Origin: Luteimonas sp. JM171
Lineage (GTDB): Bacteria; Pseudomonadota; Gammaproteobacteria; Xanthomonadales; Xanthomonadaceae
Length of the DNA: 64,000 nucleotides
Reading direction: 5' to 3'
Assembly (NCBI RefSeq): GCF_001717465.1
Contig: NZ_CP017074.1
Location: 1,640,873-1,704,872, forward strand
Part shown: piece after piece, positions 27,838 to 37,957 of the stretch
How the letters are laid out: every line of letters starts with the position of its first letter
How positions within the stretch are numbered: position 1 is the first letter of the stretch
Notes under the pieces: model-generated
Told to the model about the DNA's origin: nothing
The model's input: the letters and a program-made list of their open reading frames with translations, nothing else
The model's database searches: none
Program-made: the position numbers and the translations under genes

Positions 27838-28551
27838 TCATGTCAACGGCGGAAGGATAGCGCAGTCCAGGCGGAGCAGGTCATCCAGCCGGGCGGTGCA
27901 GCGGTCGCCGGGTTCCAGCGCGGCGACGCCGGCCGGCGTGCCCATGAATACCAGGTCGCCCGCGCGCAGGCGATAGAGCTGCGAGAGCTCGTGCAGGATC
28001 TCGGCCACGTTCCAGATCATCCGCCCCAGTTGCGATGACTGGCGCAGGCTGCCGTTGACCTCCAGCGACAGCGTGCGGCTTTCGAGGTCGCCGGCTTCGG
28101 CGGCGCGGACGAGTTCGCTCACGGGCGCGGAATGATCGAAGCCCTTGGCGATGTCCCATGGCAGCCCGCCGGCCTTGGCCTGCGCCTGCAGGTCGCGGCG
28201 GGTCAGGTCCAGGCCGATGGCATAGCCGAACACCAGGCCCTGGGCATCCGCGGGGTCAAGGACGCCGGGGCCCGGGTCGCGGCCGATCGCCGCCACCAGT
28301 TCCACCTCGTGGTGCAGTTCCTTCGTGGCCGGAGGGTGGGGCACGCGCCCGTCGAGCACGAGCGCGTCGGCAGGCTTGGAGAAGAACACCGGGCGGCCGC
28401 GGGCTTCGCGCGACGCCGGGGCCTGGGCGCCCATCTCACGCGCGTGGTCGGCGAAGTTGCGGCCCACGCAGTGGATCCGGCGCACCGGGAAGGTCCCGCC
28501 GCCGCGGACCTGCAGGCGCGGCGGTTCGGGGGCGGGGATCACGTCCGCCAT
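27838..28551 (-). CDS. fumarylacetoacetate hydrolase (FAH) family protein
   Basis: Probable metal-dependent hydrolase, decarboxylase or isomerase, 237 residues. Family marks are the opening RRIHCVGRNFADHAREMG, PVFFSKPADALV, the acidic metal site LHHEVELVAAIG (written HHEVELV, about residue 75), the substrate segment GYAIGLDLTRRDLQ, AKGFDHSAPVSEL, and the second metal-site region ILHELSQLYRLRAGDLVFMGTPAGV. Such proteins degrade fumarylpyruvate, oxaloacetate or related acids. The substrate here is open. It lies 7 bp after the small membrane gene on the same strand, which suggests cotranscription. Confidence 0.92.
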   Translation of the reverse strand: MADVIPAPEPPRLQVRGGGTFPVRRIHCVGRNFADHAREMGAQAPASREARGRPVFFSKPADALVLDGRVPHPPATKELHHEVELVAAIGRDPGPGVLDPADAQGLVFGYAIGLDLTRRDLQAQAKAGGLPWDIAKGFDHSAPVSELVRAAEAGDLESRTLSLEVNGSLRQSSQLGRMIWNVAEILHELSQLYRLRAGDLVFMGTPAGVAALEPGDRCTARLDDLLRLDCAILPPLT

Positions 28552-28558
28552 CGCAGGA

Positions 28559-28852
28559 TCAGCGCAGCAGCGGCTTGTCGACGACGCGGTAATCGCCGTC
28601 CAGCACCGTTCCACCGCCCGCGGCGGCGGCCGCGCCCTTGCGCCCGGCAAGCATCCGGATCGCCAGCCCGGCGACCAGCATCGCCGCCCCGATCACCACG
28701 CCGAACACCAGCAGCACTGCGAGCAGCGCGATGCCGGCCAGGCCGAACAGCAGCCGGGTCAGCGGATGGCGGGGCTTGCGCGGCTCGAACACGGCGTTGA
28801 AACCGGTGGTGCGCCAGCGCAGGAGCATGTTTTGCATGAAACGTCGGATCAT
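28559..28852 (-). CDS. small two-TM membrane protein of unknown function
   Basis: 97 residues from the ATG at 28852 (MIRRFMQNMLLRW); an upstream in-frame start at 28912 adds a Cys-rich stretch that looks non-coding. A basic N-terminus with PRKPRHPLTR is followed by two adjoining hydrophobic segments (FGLAGIALLAVLLVFG and VIGAAMLVAGLAIRMLA), a short Ala/Gly linker and the tail LDGDYRVVDKPLLR. I do not recognise the family. Seven bp separate it from the FAH gene, so they are likely one transcript. Confidence 0.7.
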   Translation of the reverse strand: MIRRFMQNMLLRWRTTGFNAVFEPRKPRHPLTRLLFGLAGIALLAVLLVFGVVIGAAMLVAGLAIRMLAGRKGAAAAAGGGTVLDGDYRVVDKPLLR

Positions 28853-28955
28853 CAGGTAATACGTCGTGACACAATGCGGCTCGCAGCCGGGGCACCACGA
28901 TATCGTGTCCACGGGGCGTGAATTGTAATTTTACTGTTAATTTCCGAGGTTCAAT

Positions 28956-29318
28956 GTGTCCCTGATCGCGCTGGAGCAGATTGCCGATGACGGCTTCGCG
29001 GAAGTGGAGGCCATGGTGGACGGGGCCGCGGAGTCGGTGATCGTGCACCGTAGGGGCGAGAGCGTCCGGGCCTGGCTCAACGTCTGCCCGCACGCCGGAC
29101 GGCGCCTGGATTTTGCGCCCGGCCAGTTCCTGAAATCGAAGGAGGGCCTGCTGGTATGCGCGGTGCACGGCGCGAGCTTTGAGCTTGGCGCCGGCGAATG
29201 CGTGGCCGGCCCCTGCAAGGGAGACCGCCTGCGCGCGGTCGCGGTCGCCGTCCGGGACGGACACGTGGTGCTCGAAGAAGGCGTACCGGACGCCGGCGCG
29301 GTCAGGACAGCAGGTTGA
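28956..29318 (+). CDS. Rieske [2Fe-2S] ferredoxin-like protein
   Basis: A single-domain protein of 120 residues with a Rieske cluster site: CPHAGRRL (C-x-H) and CAVHGASF (C-x2-H), about 18 residues apart, the usual pattern with two Cys and two His ligands. No membrane anchor or oxygenase domain is attached, so it may be a soluble electron carrier or a redox subunit. The start is GTG at 28956 with GAGG upstream. It converges with the SLC13 permease (overlap 17 bp). Confidence 0.9.
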   Translation: MSLIALEQIADDGFAEVEAMVDGAAESVIVHRRGESVRAWLNVCPHAGRRLDFAPGQFLKSKEGLLVCAVHGASFELGAGECVAGPCKGDRLRAVAVAVRDGHVVLEEGVPDAGAVRTAG

Positions 29319-31143
29319 CCATCAGCACGATGATCAGGATGTAGGCCAGCGACAGCGGGCCGCACACGATCCACAGCTCCTTGGCCCGGTAGCCGCCGGG
29401 CCCGGTGATCATCGACATCACCGGGTTGGACTGGGTCATGAAATTGTTCGATGCCGCCAGCGCCACCACCAGCGCGAACGAGGTCGGGTCGGCGCCCACG
29501 GCCAGCGCCAGGTTGATGGCCAGCGGCACCATCACGATCGTTGCGCCGACGTGGCTGATCACCAGCGAGAAGCCCGCCGTCAGCACCGCCACCGCGAACT
29601 CGATCAGCCACACCGGCAGCCCGTCGGGCAGCTGCTCGATGGTGGCGCCGGCGACCCACGCCGCAGCCCCGCTGCGGTCCATCGCCCACCCCAGCGGGAT
29701 CAGGCAGGCCATCAGGAACACGGTCTTCCAGTTGATCGCCCCGTAGGCCTCGTCCATCTTCAGCACGCCCGTCACCAGCATGCCGGCCACGCCCGTCATC
29801 AGCGCGATGGCCGTGGGGACGCGGCCCGAGAGCGCGATCAGGATGGTGACCGCGAAGATCACCATCGCGATCTTGAACTTGTGCGGCCGCTGCTCGCCCT
29901 TGGGGTAGTCGGTGACCACCACGAAGTCGCGGTCGGCGGCGGTCTCGGCCAGGTTCTTCCAGAAGCTGTGCAGCACCAGCATGTCGCCGGCGCGCAGCGG
30001 CAGGTCGCGCACGTTCTCGCGGATCACCTTGTCCTTGTCGCGGTTGACCGCCAGCAGCCGCAGCCCGTGCTGGCGGCGCAGCTGCAGTTCGTTGGCGGTC
30101 TTGCCCACGAAGTCGGAGTTCGGCGGCACCACCGCCTCGGAAATCCCGGCGCGGCTGGGATTGAACAGGTCGCCGAAGTGCCGTAGCCGGGTGCTCATGC
30201 GCAGGAAGTTGTTCTGGGCGAAGTCGGACACCTGCTGGCGCGTGCCCATCGCGCCGATCACGCTGCCCACCCAGATCCGCACGTCGGCCGCGGGCGCCAG
30301 GCGCGCTTCGTCCTCCACCTTCAGCGCCAGCAGCACCGGAGCGTTGTGCAGTGATTCCGCCTCGCCGAAGGTCATGCCCACCAGCGGGCTGTCGGCGGTG
30401 ACGGTCAGTTCGAACACGTCGCCCTCGATGCCATAGACCCGGGCGAAGTAGCTCTGGGTGCGTCCGGGGGCCACGCTCGCGTCCTTGCCGCCGCGCAACT
30501 GGCGGTTGCCCCAGAAGTGGAAATACGCCAGCCCGGCCAGCAGCAGCGCCAGGCCGATCGGCGCCGGCGCGAACATGTTCAGCGGGGTCAGGGTGGCCGC
30601 GCCGGAGGGCAGGTTGGCGTTGGCCGAAACCAGCAGGTCGTTGAGCATGATCAGCGGCGAGTTGCCGACCATGGTCAGGGTGCCGCCCATCACGATCGCC
30701 ACGCCCACCGGAAGCAGCATCCGCGACAGGCTGATGCCGGTTCGCGATGAAAGCCGCGAGATCACCGGCAGGTACAGCGCCATGACCGACGGGTTCTGCA
30801 TGATCGAGGAGTTGACGCCGGCGATCGCCGAGGTCAGCAGCAGCAGCCGTTCCTCCACCCCGCGCGCGCGCCGCAGCAGCCAGCCGGCCAGGCGGTTGAG
30901 GGCGCCGGTGCGGTCCAGGCCCAGGCCCAGGATCATGGTGGCGATGACGCTGATGACCGCGTTGGACGAGAAGCCGTTGAACACGTCCTCGGGCGCGACT
31001 TGGCCGGTCAGCCCCAGCAGCACCAGCATCACCAGCGCCACCAGGTCGGCACGCACGCGCTGGAACAGGAACAGCACCATCGTCAGCGCCACCAGACCGA
31101 GGACGATCTTCATGTCGGTGGTGAGCGCGAGTGCGGTGTCCAT
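29302..31143 (-). CDS. SLC13/DASS-type transporter with two TrkA-C domains
   Basis: Inner-membrane permease of 613 residues. TM segments fill the first 200 and last 200 residues, with GVNSSIMQNPSVMALYLPVI and SNNFMTQSNPVMSMI matching the two cation-binding SNP-type motifs of the DASS family. Between them (about residues 230-400) sit two RCK-C/TrkA-C ligand-binding domains (for example FELTVTADSPLVGMTFGEAE). This class moves sulfate, dicarboxylates or similar anions with sodium. The RCK-C domains suggest ligand control. It is the last gene of a thiS-thiG-trmB-permease run, 23 bp after trmB. Confidence 0.88.
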   Translation of the reverse strand: MDTALALTTDMKIVLGLVALTMVLFLFQRVRADLVALVMLVLLGLTGQVAPEDVFNGFSSNAVISVIATMILGLGLDRTGALNRLAGWLLRRARGVEERLLLLTSAIAGVNSSIMQNPSVMALYLPVISRLSSRTGISLSRMLLPVGVAIVMGGTLTMVGNSPLIMLNDLLVSANANLPSGAATLTPLNMFAPAPIGLALLLAGLAYFHFWGNRQLRGGKDASVAPGRTQSYFARVYGIEGDVFELTVTADSPLVGMTFGEAESLHNAPVLLALKVEDEARLAPAADVRIWVGSVIGAMGTRQQVSDFAQNNFLRMSTRLRHFGDLFNPSRAGISEAVVPPNSDFVGKTANELQLRRQHGLRLLAVNRDKDKVIRENVRDLPLRAGDMLVLHSFWKNLAETAADRDFVVVTDYPKGEQRPHKFKIAMVIFAVTILIALSGRVPTAIALMTGVAGMLVTGVLKMDEAYGAINWKTVFLMACLIPLGWAMDRSGAAAWVAGATIEQLPDGLPVWLIEFAVAVLTAGFSLVISHVGATIVMVPLAINLALAVGADPTSFALVVALAASNNFMTQSNPVMSMITGPGGYRAKELWIVCGPLSLAYILIIVLMVNLLS

Positions 31144-31166
31144 GCCCGGTGGGGTGTCTCAGATGG

Positions 31167-31895
31167 TCAGGTGCGTCCGTCGGCCACGCGGTCGTAGATC
31201 AGGTCCCAGACCCCGTGGCCGAGCCGTTGGCCGCGGGTCTCGAAGTGGGTCTGCGGCCGCCATTCCGGCCGCGGCAGGTAGCCGCGCGGCCCGGCGCGGT
31301 TGCGCAGGCCGGCGGTGGCGTCGAGCACGTCCCACATGTGCTCCGCATAGTCCTGCCAATCGGTGGCCAGGTGCAAGCGTCCGCCCGGCACCAGCTTGCG
31401 CACCAGCAGCTGGGCAAACGGTGGCTGCACGAGCCGTCGCTTGTTGTGGCGCTTCTTGTGCCAGGGATCGGGGAAGTAGATCCGCACCTCATCGAGGCTG
31501 GCGTCGGTGATTTCGTTCTCCAGCACCTCGACCGCATCGTGGTGGTAGACGCGGGCATTGGTGCTGCCGTCTTCCGCAAGCGCGTTCAACAGCCGGCCCA
31601 CGCCGGGGGCGTGCACCTCGATGCCGATGTGGTTGCGGTCCGGATCGTGCGCGGCGGCGAAACGCAGGGCCTCGCCGTTGCCGGTGCCGATCTCCAGCAC
31701 CAGCGGCGCGGTGCGGCCGAATTCGGCCGCGAAGTCGCGGGGCGCGCCCTGGTAATCCAGCCCGAAGCGCGGCCACAGTTCGTCGAACGCGCGCTGCTGG
31801 GCCTCGGTGAAGCGGCCCTGGCGCAGCACGAAGCTGCGCACCCGCCGCCTGTCGGGGCCCTCGGTGTAAGGCTTTCCGCGCCCGGCCTGCGTCAT
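31167..31895 (-). CDS. trmB: tRNA (guanine(46)-N7)-methyltransferase
   Basis: Methylates N7 of G46 in the variable loop of tRNA, cytoplasmic, 242 residues. SAM motif I reads [15 protein letters not shown], the family signature [17 protein letters not shown] follows strand 4, and the C-terminal [19 protein letters not shown] is the typical tail. The N-terminal extension is basic ([21 protein letters not shown]). It lies 36 bp after thiG and 23 bp before the SLC13 gene, in one apparent transcript. Confidence 0.97.
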   Translation of the reverse strand: MTQAGRGKPYTEGPDRRRVRSFVLRQGRFTEAQQRAFDELWPRFGLDYQGAPRDFAAEFGRTAPLVLEIGTGNGEALRFAAAHDPDRNHIGIEVHAPGVGRLLNALAEDGSTNARVYHHDAVEVLENEITDASLDEVRIYFPDPWHKKRHNKRRLVQPPFAQLLVRKLVPGGRLHLATDWQDYAEHMWDVLDATAGLRNRAGPRGYLPRPEWRPQTHFETRGQRLGHGVWDLIYDRVADGRT

Positions 31896-31931
31896 GTCAG
31901 GGCGCGCTCCTGCGGCGGTGCAGCCCGGCCA

Positions 31932-32729
31932 TCAGCTGACCAGGCCGTCTTCGGGCGAGGATGCGCTGGCGTAGCGGCGGCGCGGGATGCGGCCGGCGAG
32001 GAAGGCGTCGCGGCCGGCGCGCACCGCGAGCTTCATCGCCCGGGCCATGCGCACCGGATCCCTGGCCCCGGCGATGGCGGTGTTCATGAGCACGCCGTCG
32101 CAGCCCAGTTCCATTGCGATCGCGGCGTCGGAGGCGGTGCCCACGCCGGCGTCCACCAGGATCGGCACCTTGGCGTTGTCCACGATCTCGCGCAGGTTCC
32201 ATTCGTTCTGGATGCCCAGGCCCGAACCGATCGGCGCGGCCAGCGGCATCACCGCCACGCAGCCGATCTCTTCCAGCCGCTTGCACAGCAGCGGGTCGTC
32301 GCTGGTGTACACCATCACGTCGAATCCGTCGGCCACCAGCATCTCGGCGGCCTTGAGGGTCTGCACCACGTCCGGATAGAGGGTGCGCTGGTCGCCCAGC
32401 ACCTCGAGCTTGGTGAGGTTGTGGCCATCGAGCAGCTCGCGGGCCAGGCGGCAGGTGCGCACCGCTTCCTCGGCGGTGTAGCAGCCGGCGGTGTTGGGCA
32501 GGATCGTGTAGCGATCGGGCGGCAGCACGTCGAGCAGGTTGGGCTCGCCAGGGTCCTGGCCGATGTTCGTGCGGCGGATCGCCACGGTGACGATCTCCGC
32601 GCCGGCGGCCTCGGTGGCGCGGCGCGTCTCATCCAGATCCTTGAACTTGCCGGTGCCGGTGAGCAGGCGCGAGGAGTAGGCCTTGCCGGCGATGACAAGG
32701 GCGTCTTCGGTGGTGTGCTTGTCGGTCAT
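31932..32729 (-). CDS. thiG: thiazole synthase
   Basis: Makes the thiazole phosphate of thiamine from deoxyxylulose phosphate, dehydroglycine (or glycine) and the sulfur of ThiS thiocarboxylate, 265 residues. A TIM barrel with [21 protein letters not shown] near the start, the catalytic Lys in [61 protein letters not shown] and the final [28 protein letters not shown]. Its partner thiS lies 103 bp upstream. Confidence 0.97.
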   Translation of the reverse strand: MTDKHTTEDALVIAGKAYSSRLLTGTGKFKDLDETRRATEAAGAEIVTVAIRRTNIGQDPGEPNLLDVLPPDRYTILPNTAGCYTAEEAVRTCRLARELLDGHNLTKLEVLGDQRTLYPDVVQTLKAAEMLVADGFDVMVYTSDDPLLCKRLEEIGCVAVMPLAAPIGSGLGIQNEWNLREIVDNAKVPILVDAGVGTASDAAIAMELGCDGVLMNTAIAGARDPVRMARAMKLAVRAGRDAFLAGRIPRRRYASASSPEDGLVS

Positions 32730-32832
32730 CGCGCGATTATCGCGCAGAAGTGGGGTTGGGGCTGCCGGCCGCTTGGACGCGGTTCATCGCGGCCTTCCGT
32801 GTGGCCGTATCGGATTACCGGATCCTGCTTGC

Positions 32833-33033
32833 TCAACCGCCGCCCAGCGCATGCACGATCTCGACGGTGTCGCCGGCCGCCAGCACGTGTTCGGCGTGCC
32901 GGCCTCGCGGCACGATCTCGCCGTTGATTTCCACCGCAACCCGCCGCTCACCCAGCTGCTGCGACTCGAGCAGGGCCGTCACGGTGGTGCCGTCCTGCAG
33001 GGGGAGGGGGTTGCCATTGAGCATGATTTCCAT
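32833..33033 (-). CDS. thiS: ThiS sulfur carrier protein
   Basis: Ubiquitin-like sulfur carrier of 66 residues whose C-terminal diglycine is adenylated and thiocarboxylated to deliver sulfur to ThiG. It reads [22 protein letters not shown] at the start, with [13 protein letters not shown] in the middle and [14 protein letters not shown] at the end. The start at 33033 is fixed by the beta-grasp N-terminus. No TPP riboswitch (THI box) is visible upstream. Confidence 0.95.
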   Translation of the reverse strand: MEIMLNGNPLPLQDGTTVTALLESQQLGERRVAVEINGEIVPRGRHAEHVLAAGDTVEIVHALGGG

Positions 33034-33226
33034 GCCGGTATTGTCCCCTTTCGGGCCGGGGCCCGCCAATCGGCCGGTTCAGCTCCGGGCCCGTGCACCG
33101 TCCGTTGCGCCTACCATGGCGGGGATGCCGCACTGCGGCGTGAGCGCCGTCCGCCTTCATGGAAGGATGCGCGGCCATGCGCCGGCGTATGCAAGCGCCG
33201 CACGTCAACACGATCAGGAGCAGTCC

Positions 33227-35053
33227 ATGAGCCAACGCCGTTCCCGCCTCGTCCCCGCCATCCTTGCCAGTGCGGTCGCCCTCGCGGCCAGCCCGGCGTT
33301 TGCCGCGGAAGGCCAGTTTTCACGCACCGTGTTTTTCGGCGACAGCCTGACCGACGGCGGGTTCTTCCGGCCGCTGCTGCCGCCGGAGGTGCAGGCGGTG
33401 ACGGGGCAGTTCACCACCAACCCGGGCTGGGTCTGGGCGCAACACCTGGCCGAGCGCTACGGCACCGACGCGTCTGCCAACGGAAATGGCCAGTCTGGCG
33501 ACAACTATGCCGTTGGGGGAGCGCGGGTGGCCGAAGACGTGATTGGCGACCTGGGGCCGACGCCGTCGGTGGTCAGCCAGGTGCAGTCCTTCATGGGTGC
33601 GGGCGGGGTTGATCCGGACGCGCTGTACACGGTGTGGGGCGGCGCCAACGACGTGTTCGCGGTGGCCGCGGGCGCGCCGCCGGAGCAGACCATCGGCACC
33701 GCGGTCGCGGCGCAGATCGGCGCGATCGGCGCCCTCCAGGGCGCCGGTGCGCGCTACGTGCTGGTGCCGAACCTGCCGGACATGGGCATCACCCCTGCCG
33801 CGCGCGCCCAGGGCCCGGTCGCGCAGGGGCAGCTGACCGCCCTCGCCTCGGCCTACAACGACGCGCTGTTCGGCGGCCTGGCGGCCAACAACCTGCGGGT
33901 GATCCCGCTGGATACCTTCAGCTTCCTGCGCGAGGTGGCGGCGAACCCGGCCGAGTTCGGCTTTGCCAACGTCACCGCCAGCGCCTGTGATCCGGCCAGC
34001 GCGCCCTCGGCGCTGCTCTGCAGCCCCGCCAGCTATGTCCAGCCCGATGCAGCCAAGACCTGGCTGTTCGCCGATGGCGTGCATCCGACCGACGCTGGCC
34101 ATGCGGCGCTGGCGGACTTCGCGGCGTCGGTGCTGGAGGCACCGGCGCTGGTGGCGGCAATGCCGCAGGCGGCCGGTGCCACGGGGCGGGCCCGCATCGA
34201 GCGCGTGGCCTGGCACCTGGACGGCCTGCCTGAGGCCGGAGGCTGGTGGTTCGACGTTTCCGGCAACTACCTGCGCCGCGGCGACGGTGAATTTCACGAT
34301 GGCTTCGGCCCGGCATTGACGGCGGGCGTGGACTGGGTGAGCGGCAACGCGGTGTTCGGCGTGTACGCCGGCTACGGCGAGACGCGCCAGCACTGGGGCC
34401 TGAACCGCGGGGATTTCAGCTATGAGGACGTGGGCATCGGGGCCCACGCCAGCTGGTTCGCCGACAACGGCGCGTGGGTCACCGGCCAGGCCGGCTGGTC
34501 GGAGCTGGAGTTCGACGCCCACCGGCGGGCGGTGATCGGCGGCGGCGCGCGCAGCCACCGCGGCTCCACCGACGGCGAGCGGCTGGCGCTGGCGGTGCAC
34601 GGCGGCTGGGATTTCCAGCGCGGCAACCTTCGCCACGGGCCGGTGGCTTCGCTGGTGTGGCAGCAGATCGACATGGACGGCTTTGCTGAAAGCGATGCCG
34701 CCCTGTCCACCTCGCTGGCCTATCCGGACCAGGACTTTGATTCGCTGATCGGCAGCCTGGGCTGGCAGGTGGCGCGGGCCGGCGAGGGCGCGGTGCGTCC
34801 GTATGCCCGCTTCACCTGGGACCATGAATTCGAGGATGCGCCGGAAGACGCCTTCGCCATCGCCCAGACCATGGCCGGCACCGGTGTGTACGCGGTGCCG
34901 ACCCATGGTGCCGACGACAGCTATGGCACCGTGACCCTGGGCGCGCGCATGGGCATGTTCGGCCTGGATGCCAACGTGGGCATCAGCGGCACCGTCAGCC
35001 ACGCCGGCGGCGGCAACGCCGCCGTGTTCCTCAGCCTGGGCCGCGGTTTCTGA
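33227..35053 (+). CDS. autotransporter GDSL esterase (EstA/EstP type)
   Basis: 608 residues. Signal peptide MSQRRSRLVPAILASAVALAASPAFA is preceded by a strong AGGAG site. The passenger is an SGNH/GDSL hydrolase: catalytic Ser40 in FFGDSLTDGG, the oxyanion Asn in WGGANDVF (about residue 145) and the Asp/His pair D283-H286 in DGVHPTDAGH. The last 270 residues form an autotransporter beta-barrel (SGNAVFGVYAGYG, FGLDANVGISGTVSH) ending LSLGRGF with the aromatic C-terminus. It should be surface-anchored and hydrolyse lipids or esters outside the cell. Divergent from thiS. Confidence 0.95.
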   Translation: MSQRRSRLVPAILASAVALAASPAFAAEGQFSRTVFFGDSLTDGGFFRPLLPPEVQAVTGQFTTNPGWVWAQHLAERYGTDASANGNGQSGDNYAVGGARVAEDVIGDLGPTPSVVSQVQSFMGAGGVDPDALYTVWGGANDVFAVAAGAPPEQTIGTAVAAQIGAIGALQGAGARYVLVPNLPDMGITPAARAQGPVAQGQLTALASAYNDALFGGLAANNLRVIPLDTFSFLREVAANPAEFGFANVTASACDPASAPSALLCSPASYVQPDAAKTWLFADGVHPTDAGHAALADFAASVLEAPALVAAMPQAAGATGRARIERVAWHLDGLPEAGGWWFDVSGNYLRRGDGEFHDGFGPALTAGVDWVSGNAVFGVYAGYGETRQHWGLNRGDFSYEDVGIGAHASWFADNGAWVTGQAGWSELEFDAHRRAVIGGGARSHRGSTDGERLALAVHGGWDFQRGNLRHGPVASLVWQQIDMDGFAESDAALSTSLAYPDQDFDSLIGSLGWQVARAGEGAVRPYARFTWDHEFEDAPEDAFAIAQTMAGTGVYAVPTHGADDSYGTVTLGARMGMFGLDANVGISGTVSHAGGGNAAVFLSLGRGF

Positions 35054-35072
35054 GCGGCCCCTGCGGCCGGGG

Positions 35073-36353
35073 TCAGGCGGCCTTCGCCTGCTCCGGCTGC
35101 AACTGCGGGTGGCGCACCTGGCCGTCGCCGCGCACCACCCAGCGTTCGATGGTGAGCGATTCCAGGCCCATCGGGCCATAGGCGTGCAGGCGGGTGGTGG
35201 AGATGCCGATCTCCGCGCCCAGCCCCAGCTGGCCGCCATCGTTGAAGCGCGAGGAGGCGTTGACCATCACCGCCGAGCTGCGGATGGCGGAGACGAAGCG
35301 GTCGGCCGCGCGCTGGTCGGTGGTGCAGATGGTCTCGGTGTGGTCCGAGCTGTGGCGCTGGACGTGGGCGATGGCGTCATCGATGGAATCGACAACGCGT
35401 ACCGCAAGCACGGGCGCCAGGTATTCGGCGTCGAAGTCCTCGTCCGCTGCTGCCTTGGCCTCGGGGAACAGGGCGCGGGTGCGCTCGCAGCCACGGATCT
35501 CCGCGCCGCCCCTGGCCAGGGTGGCCAGCGCGTTGGGCAGCCACTCCCTGGCGATGTCTGCGTGCACCAGCATCGTTTCCAGCGCGTTGCACACCCCCGG
35601 GCGTGAGAGCTTGCCGTCCACTGCCAGGCGGGTGGCGGTGTCGTGGTCGGCGGCGGCGTCCACGTACAGGTGGCACACGCCCTTGTAGTGCTTGATCACC
35701 GGCACCCGGGCGTTCTCGGCCACGAAGCGGATCAGGCGCTCGCCGCCGCGCGGGATCGCCAGGTCCACCAGGTCGGTGAGCTGCAGCAGCTCCAGCACGT
35801 GTTCGCGCGCGGTGTCTTCCACCAGCGCCACGGCCTCGGCCGGCAGGTCGAATTCGGCCAGCGCCGCATGCAGGCAGCGGGCGAGCGCGATGTTGCTTTC
35901 GCGCGCTTCCGAGCCGCCGCGCAGCAGCACCGCGTTGCCCGCGCGCAGGCACAGCGCGGCGGCATCGGCGGTCACGTTCGGGCGCGCCTCGTAGATCATG
36001 GCGATCAGCCCCAGCGGGATGCGCACCTTCTCGACCTTCATCCCGTTGTCGTGGGTTTCGCTGCGGGTGACCTGGCCGACCGGGTCGGGCAGGTCGGCGA
36101 TTTCGTTGATCGCCTGCACGATGCCGTCGATGCGCGAATCATCCAGCATCAGCCGGTCGAGCATCGCACCGGTGGTGCCGGCGGCTTCGGCGCGCTGCAT
36201 GTCTCCGGCGTTGGCGGACAGGATCTGCGCGCGGCCGGCATCAACGGCCCTGGCCATGGCGCGCAGCAGGCCTGCGCGGCGTTCGGGTTCAAGCGCGGCG
36301 ATCGCGTGGGAAGCCTCGCGCGCACGCGCTGCAAGGGAGCGGATATAGGACAT
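35073..36353 (-). CDS. proA: glutamate-5-semialdehyde dehydrogenase (gamma-glutamyl phosphate reductase)
   Basis: NADPH-dependent reduction of glutamyl 5-phosphate in proline synthesis, 426 residues, full length. It has the opening [62 protein letters not shown], and the catalytic Cys in [14 protein letters not shown]. The C-terminal [34 protein letters not shown] is the family signature. It lies 14 bp after proB, so the two are in one operon. Confidence 0.97.
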   Translation of the reverse strand: MSYIRSLAARAREASHAIAALEPERRAGLLRAMARAVDAGRAQILSANAGDMQRAEAAGTTGAMLDRLMLDDSRIDGIVQAINEIADLPDPVGQVTRSETHDNGMKVEKVRIPLGLIAMIYEARPNVTADAAALCLRAGNAVLLRGGSEARESNIALARCLHAALAEFDLPAEAVALVEDTAREHVLELLQLTDLVDLAIPRGGERLIRFVAENARVPVIKHYKGVCHLYVDAAADHDTATRLAVDGKLSRPGVCNALETMLVHADIAREWLPNALATLARGGAEIRGCERTRALFPEAKAAADEDFDAEYLAPVLAVRVVDSIDDAIAHVQRHSSDHTETICTTDQRAADRFVSAIRSSAVMVNASSRFNDGGQLGLGAEIGISTTRLHAYGPMGLESLTIERWVVRGDGQVRHPQLQPEQAKAA

Positions 36354-36367
36354 TTCGAAAAACCTCG

Positions 36368-37525
36368 TTAATGGGTGGCAGCGGCTTGGTCGAACAGGAC
36401 CAGGTCGTCGCGGCGGATGACGGTGTCGCCATTGTGGAAACCGAGCACGTCTTCGATTTCCTCGCTGTGGCAGCCGGCGATGCGCTGCAGGTCGCTGGCG
36501 TGGTACTGCACCAGCCCGCGGCCGATGCGCCGGCCCTGTTCACTGACCAGGTCGACCACGGCGCGGCTGCTGAAATCGCCTTCCACGCCGGTCACGCCGC
36601 CCGGGAGCAGAGAGGCGCCGCGCGAGGCCAGCGCCTGGCAGGCGCCATCGTCGATCCGCACCCGGTTGCGGCTGGCCGGCTGGTGGCGCAGCCACAGCTT
36701 GCGCGCCAGCAGGCGAGGGCCGTGCGCGGGAATGCGGGTGCCGAGCAGCCGGTCGTCGGCCAGGGCGCCAAGCGCCCGCGGATCGTGCCCGCAGAACAGC
36801 GCGGTATCGATCCCGGCGGCCGCGGCCTTGCTCGCGGCCTCGAGCTTGGTCGCCATGCCGCCGGTGCCCAGGCGGCCGGCCCCGCCGGAGGCCATGGCCA
36901 TCACCTCGGGAGTGATGCACTTCACCAGCGGCAGCGGCCGTGCGCTGGGGTCGCGTCCAGGATGGCCGCTGTACAGGCCGTGGATGTCGGTGGCGATCAG
37001 CAGCACGTCGGCGTCCACCAGGGTGGCCACGGCGGCGGCCAGGTTGTCGTTGTCGCCCAGCTTCAATTCGTCCACGGCCACGGTGTCGTTCTCGTTGACG
37101 ATCGGCAGGGCGCCGTGATGCAACAGCTCCTGCAGCGTGGCCTGGGCGTTGAGATAGCGGCGGCGGTTGCGCAGGTCGTCGTGGCTCAACAGCACCTGGG
37201 CCACCGGCTCGTCGATCAGGTCCTGCCACAGTGCCAGCATCGGGGTCTGGCCGAGCGAGGCGAGCGCCTGACGCTGGATCATGCCGCCGCGGCGCTGGGC
37301 CATCAGGCCGCGGCCGGCAGCGACCGCGCCCGAGGACACCAGCAGTACTTCGCGGCCCTGGTCGCGGAAGCGCGCGATCAAGCCGGCGAGGGCAGCGGCA
37401 TTGTGGCGGCCGAGCTCGCCGCGGCCGTCGGTCAGCAGGCTGCTGCCCACCTTGATGACGGCGCGCCGCCACGGGGGCAGCGCCTGCTCGGGGAATGGGT
37501 GGGGTTGTGGATCGTCTTCCTGCAT
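36368..37525 (-). CDS. proB: glutamate 5-kinase with PUA domain
   Basis: First step of proline synthesis, glutamate to glutamyl 5-phosphate, 385 residues. The kinase domain starts at [15 protein letters not shown], with [37 protein letters not shown] and [29 protein letters not shown]-terminal PUA domain covers about residues 285-385 ([31 protein letters not shown]). It starts at [11 protein letters not shown], behind a strong GGAGGAAA site. The frame stays open to 37792, but that part lacks any family similarity. Feedback inhibition by proline is known for the family. Confidence 0.96.
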   Translation of the reverse strand: MQEDDPQPHPFPEQALPPWRRAVIKVGSSLLTDGRGELGRHNAAALAGLIARFRDQGREVLLVSSGAVAAGRGLMAQRRGGMIQRQALASLGQTPMLALWQDLIDEPVAQVLLSHDDLRNRRRYLNAQATLQELLHHGALPIVNENDTVAVDELKLGDNDNLAAAVATLVDADVLLIATDIHGLYSGHPGRDPSARPLPLVKCITPEVMAMASGGAGRLGTGGMATKLEAASKAAAAGIDTALFCGHDPRALGALADDRLLGTRIPAHGPRLLARKLWLRHQPASRNRVRIDDGACQALASRGASLLPGGVTGVEGDFSSRAVVDLVSEQGRRIGRGLVQYHASDLQRIAGCHSEEIEDVLGFHNGDTVIRRDDLVLFDQAAATH

Positions 37526-37828
37526 GGGTGGGTTTCCTCCTTCCTGTTCAAGGGGTCCCGGTGCCGGACGCAGCACGCACGGTCCCTGGCAGGCCACGAG
37601 GGCCCGCGGGACACGGCGGACGCACACGAAACAAACGCGCACGAAGAAGGACCGGCCAAGGATCCTGGTACGCAAACGATCGGGGAGATCACAAGCGCAG
37701 TGCGGCGCGAGAGCGGACTCGATCGCGCGCCTGGTTGTGGGGGCCCGGGCCCTGCCGCAGCGGATGGAAAACGTGTGGGCAGGTCGAACCAAACGCCGGC
37801 CAGTTTAACACACGCCCCATTCACATGC
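37526..37828. other. gene-free stretch upstream of proB
   Basis: This stretch of about 300 bases separates proB from the tRNA-Gly promoter. I see no RNA gene, repeat or strong hairpin in it. The proB frame is open through most of it but encodes an Arg/Cys/Pro-rich, family-unlike sequence, so I treat it as leader and promoter DNA for proBA. Confidence 0.5.
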
Positions 37829-37858
37829 TTGGCAAAACAGGGGGGCCGGCCCTAGACT
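37829..37858 (+). promoter_or_regulatory. promoter of tRNA-Gly
   Basis: TTGGCA (37829-37834) and TAGACT (37853-37858) with an 18-bp spacer make a recognisable sigma-70 promoter ending 11 bp before the tRNA. Confidence 0.65.
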
Positions 37859-37869
37859 GGCTGCTTCAG

Positions 37870-37943
37870 GCGGGTGTAGCTCAATGGTAGAGCAGAAGCT
37901 TCCCAAGCTTAAGACGAGGGTTCGATTCCCTTCACCCGCTCCA
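37870..37943 (+). tRNA. tRNA-Gly(CCC)
   Basis: A 74-base cloverleaf with acceptor stem GCGGGTG/CACCCGC, a D arm with AGCTCAATGGTAGAGC, an anticodon loop TTCCCAA with anticodon CCC on the stem AAGC/GCTT, the T arm GAGGGTTCGATTCCCTT and an encoded CCA end. It decodes GGG. The DUF6165 coding region begins 14 bases after the CCA, so both should be on one primary transcript. Confidence 0.97.
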
Positions 37944-37957
37944 GCGTCGCCCCGGAG

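Noticed and set aside
28853..28912. Longer N-terminus of the small two-TM membrane protein
   Set aside because: The added residues contain a Cys-rich, polar stretch in front of an otherwise well-formed start at 28852, and overlap the promoter region of the Rieske gene.
33034..33226. TPP riboswitch upstream of thiS
   Set aside because: Neither CTGAGA nor the GGGTGC-type THI-box segments are seen on the minus strand in the upstream region.
37526..37792. Extension of proB by about 89 codons
   Set aside because: The frame is open but the sequence is Arg/Cys/Pro-rich and unlike the kinase family, while a strong ribosome-binding site sits before the ATG at 37525.
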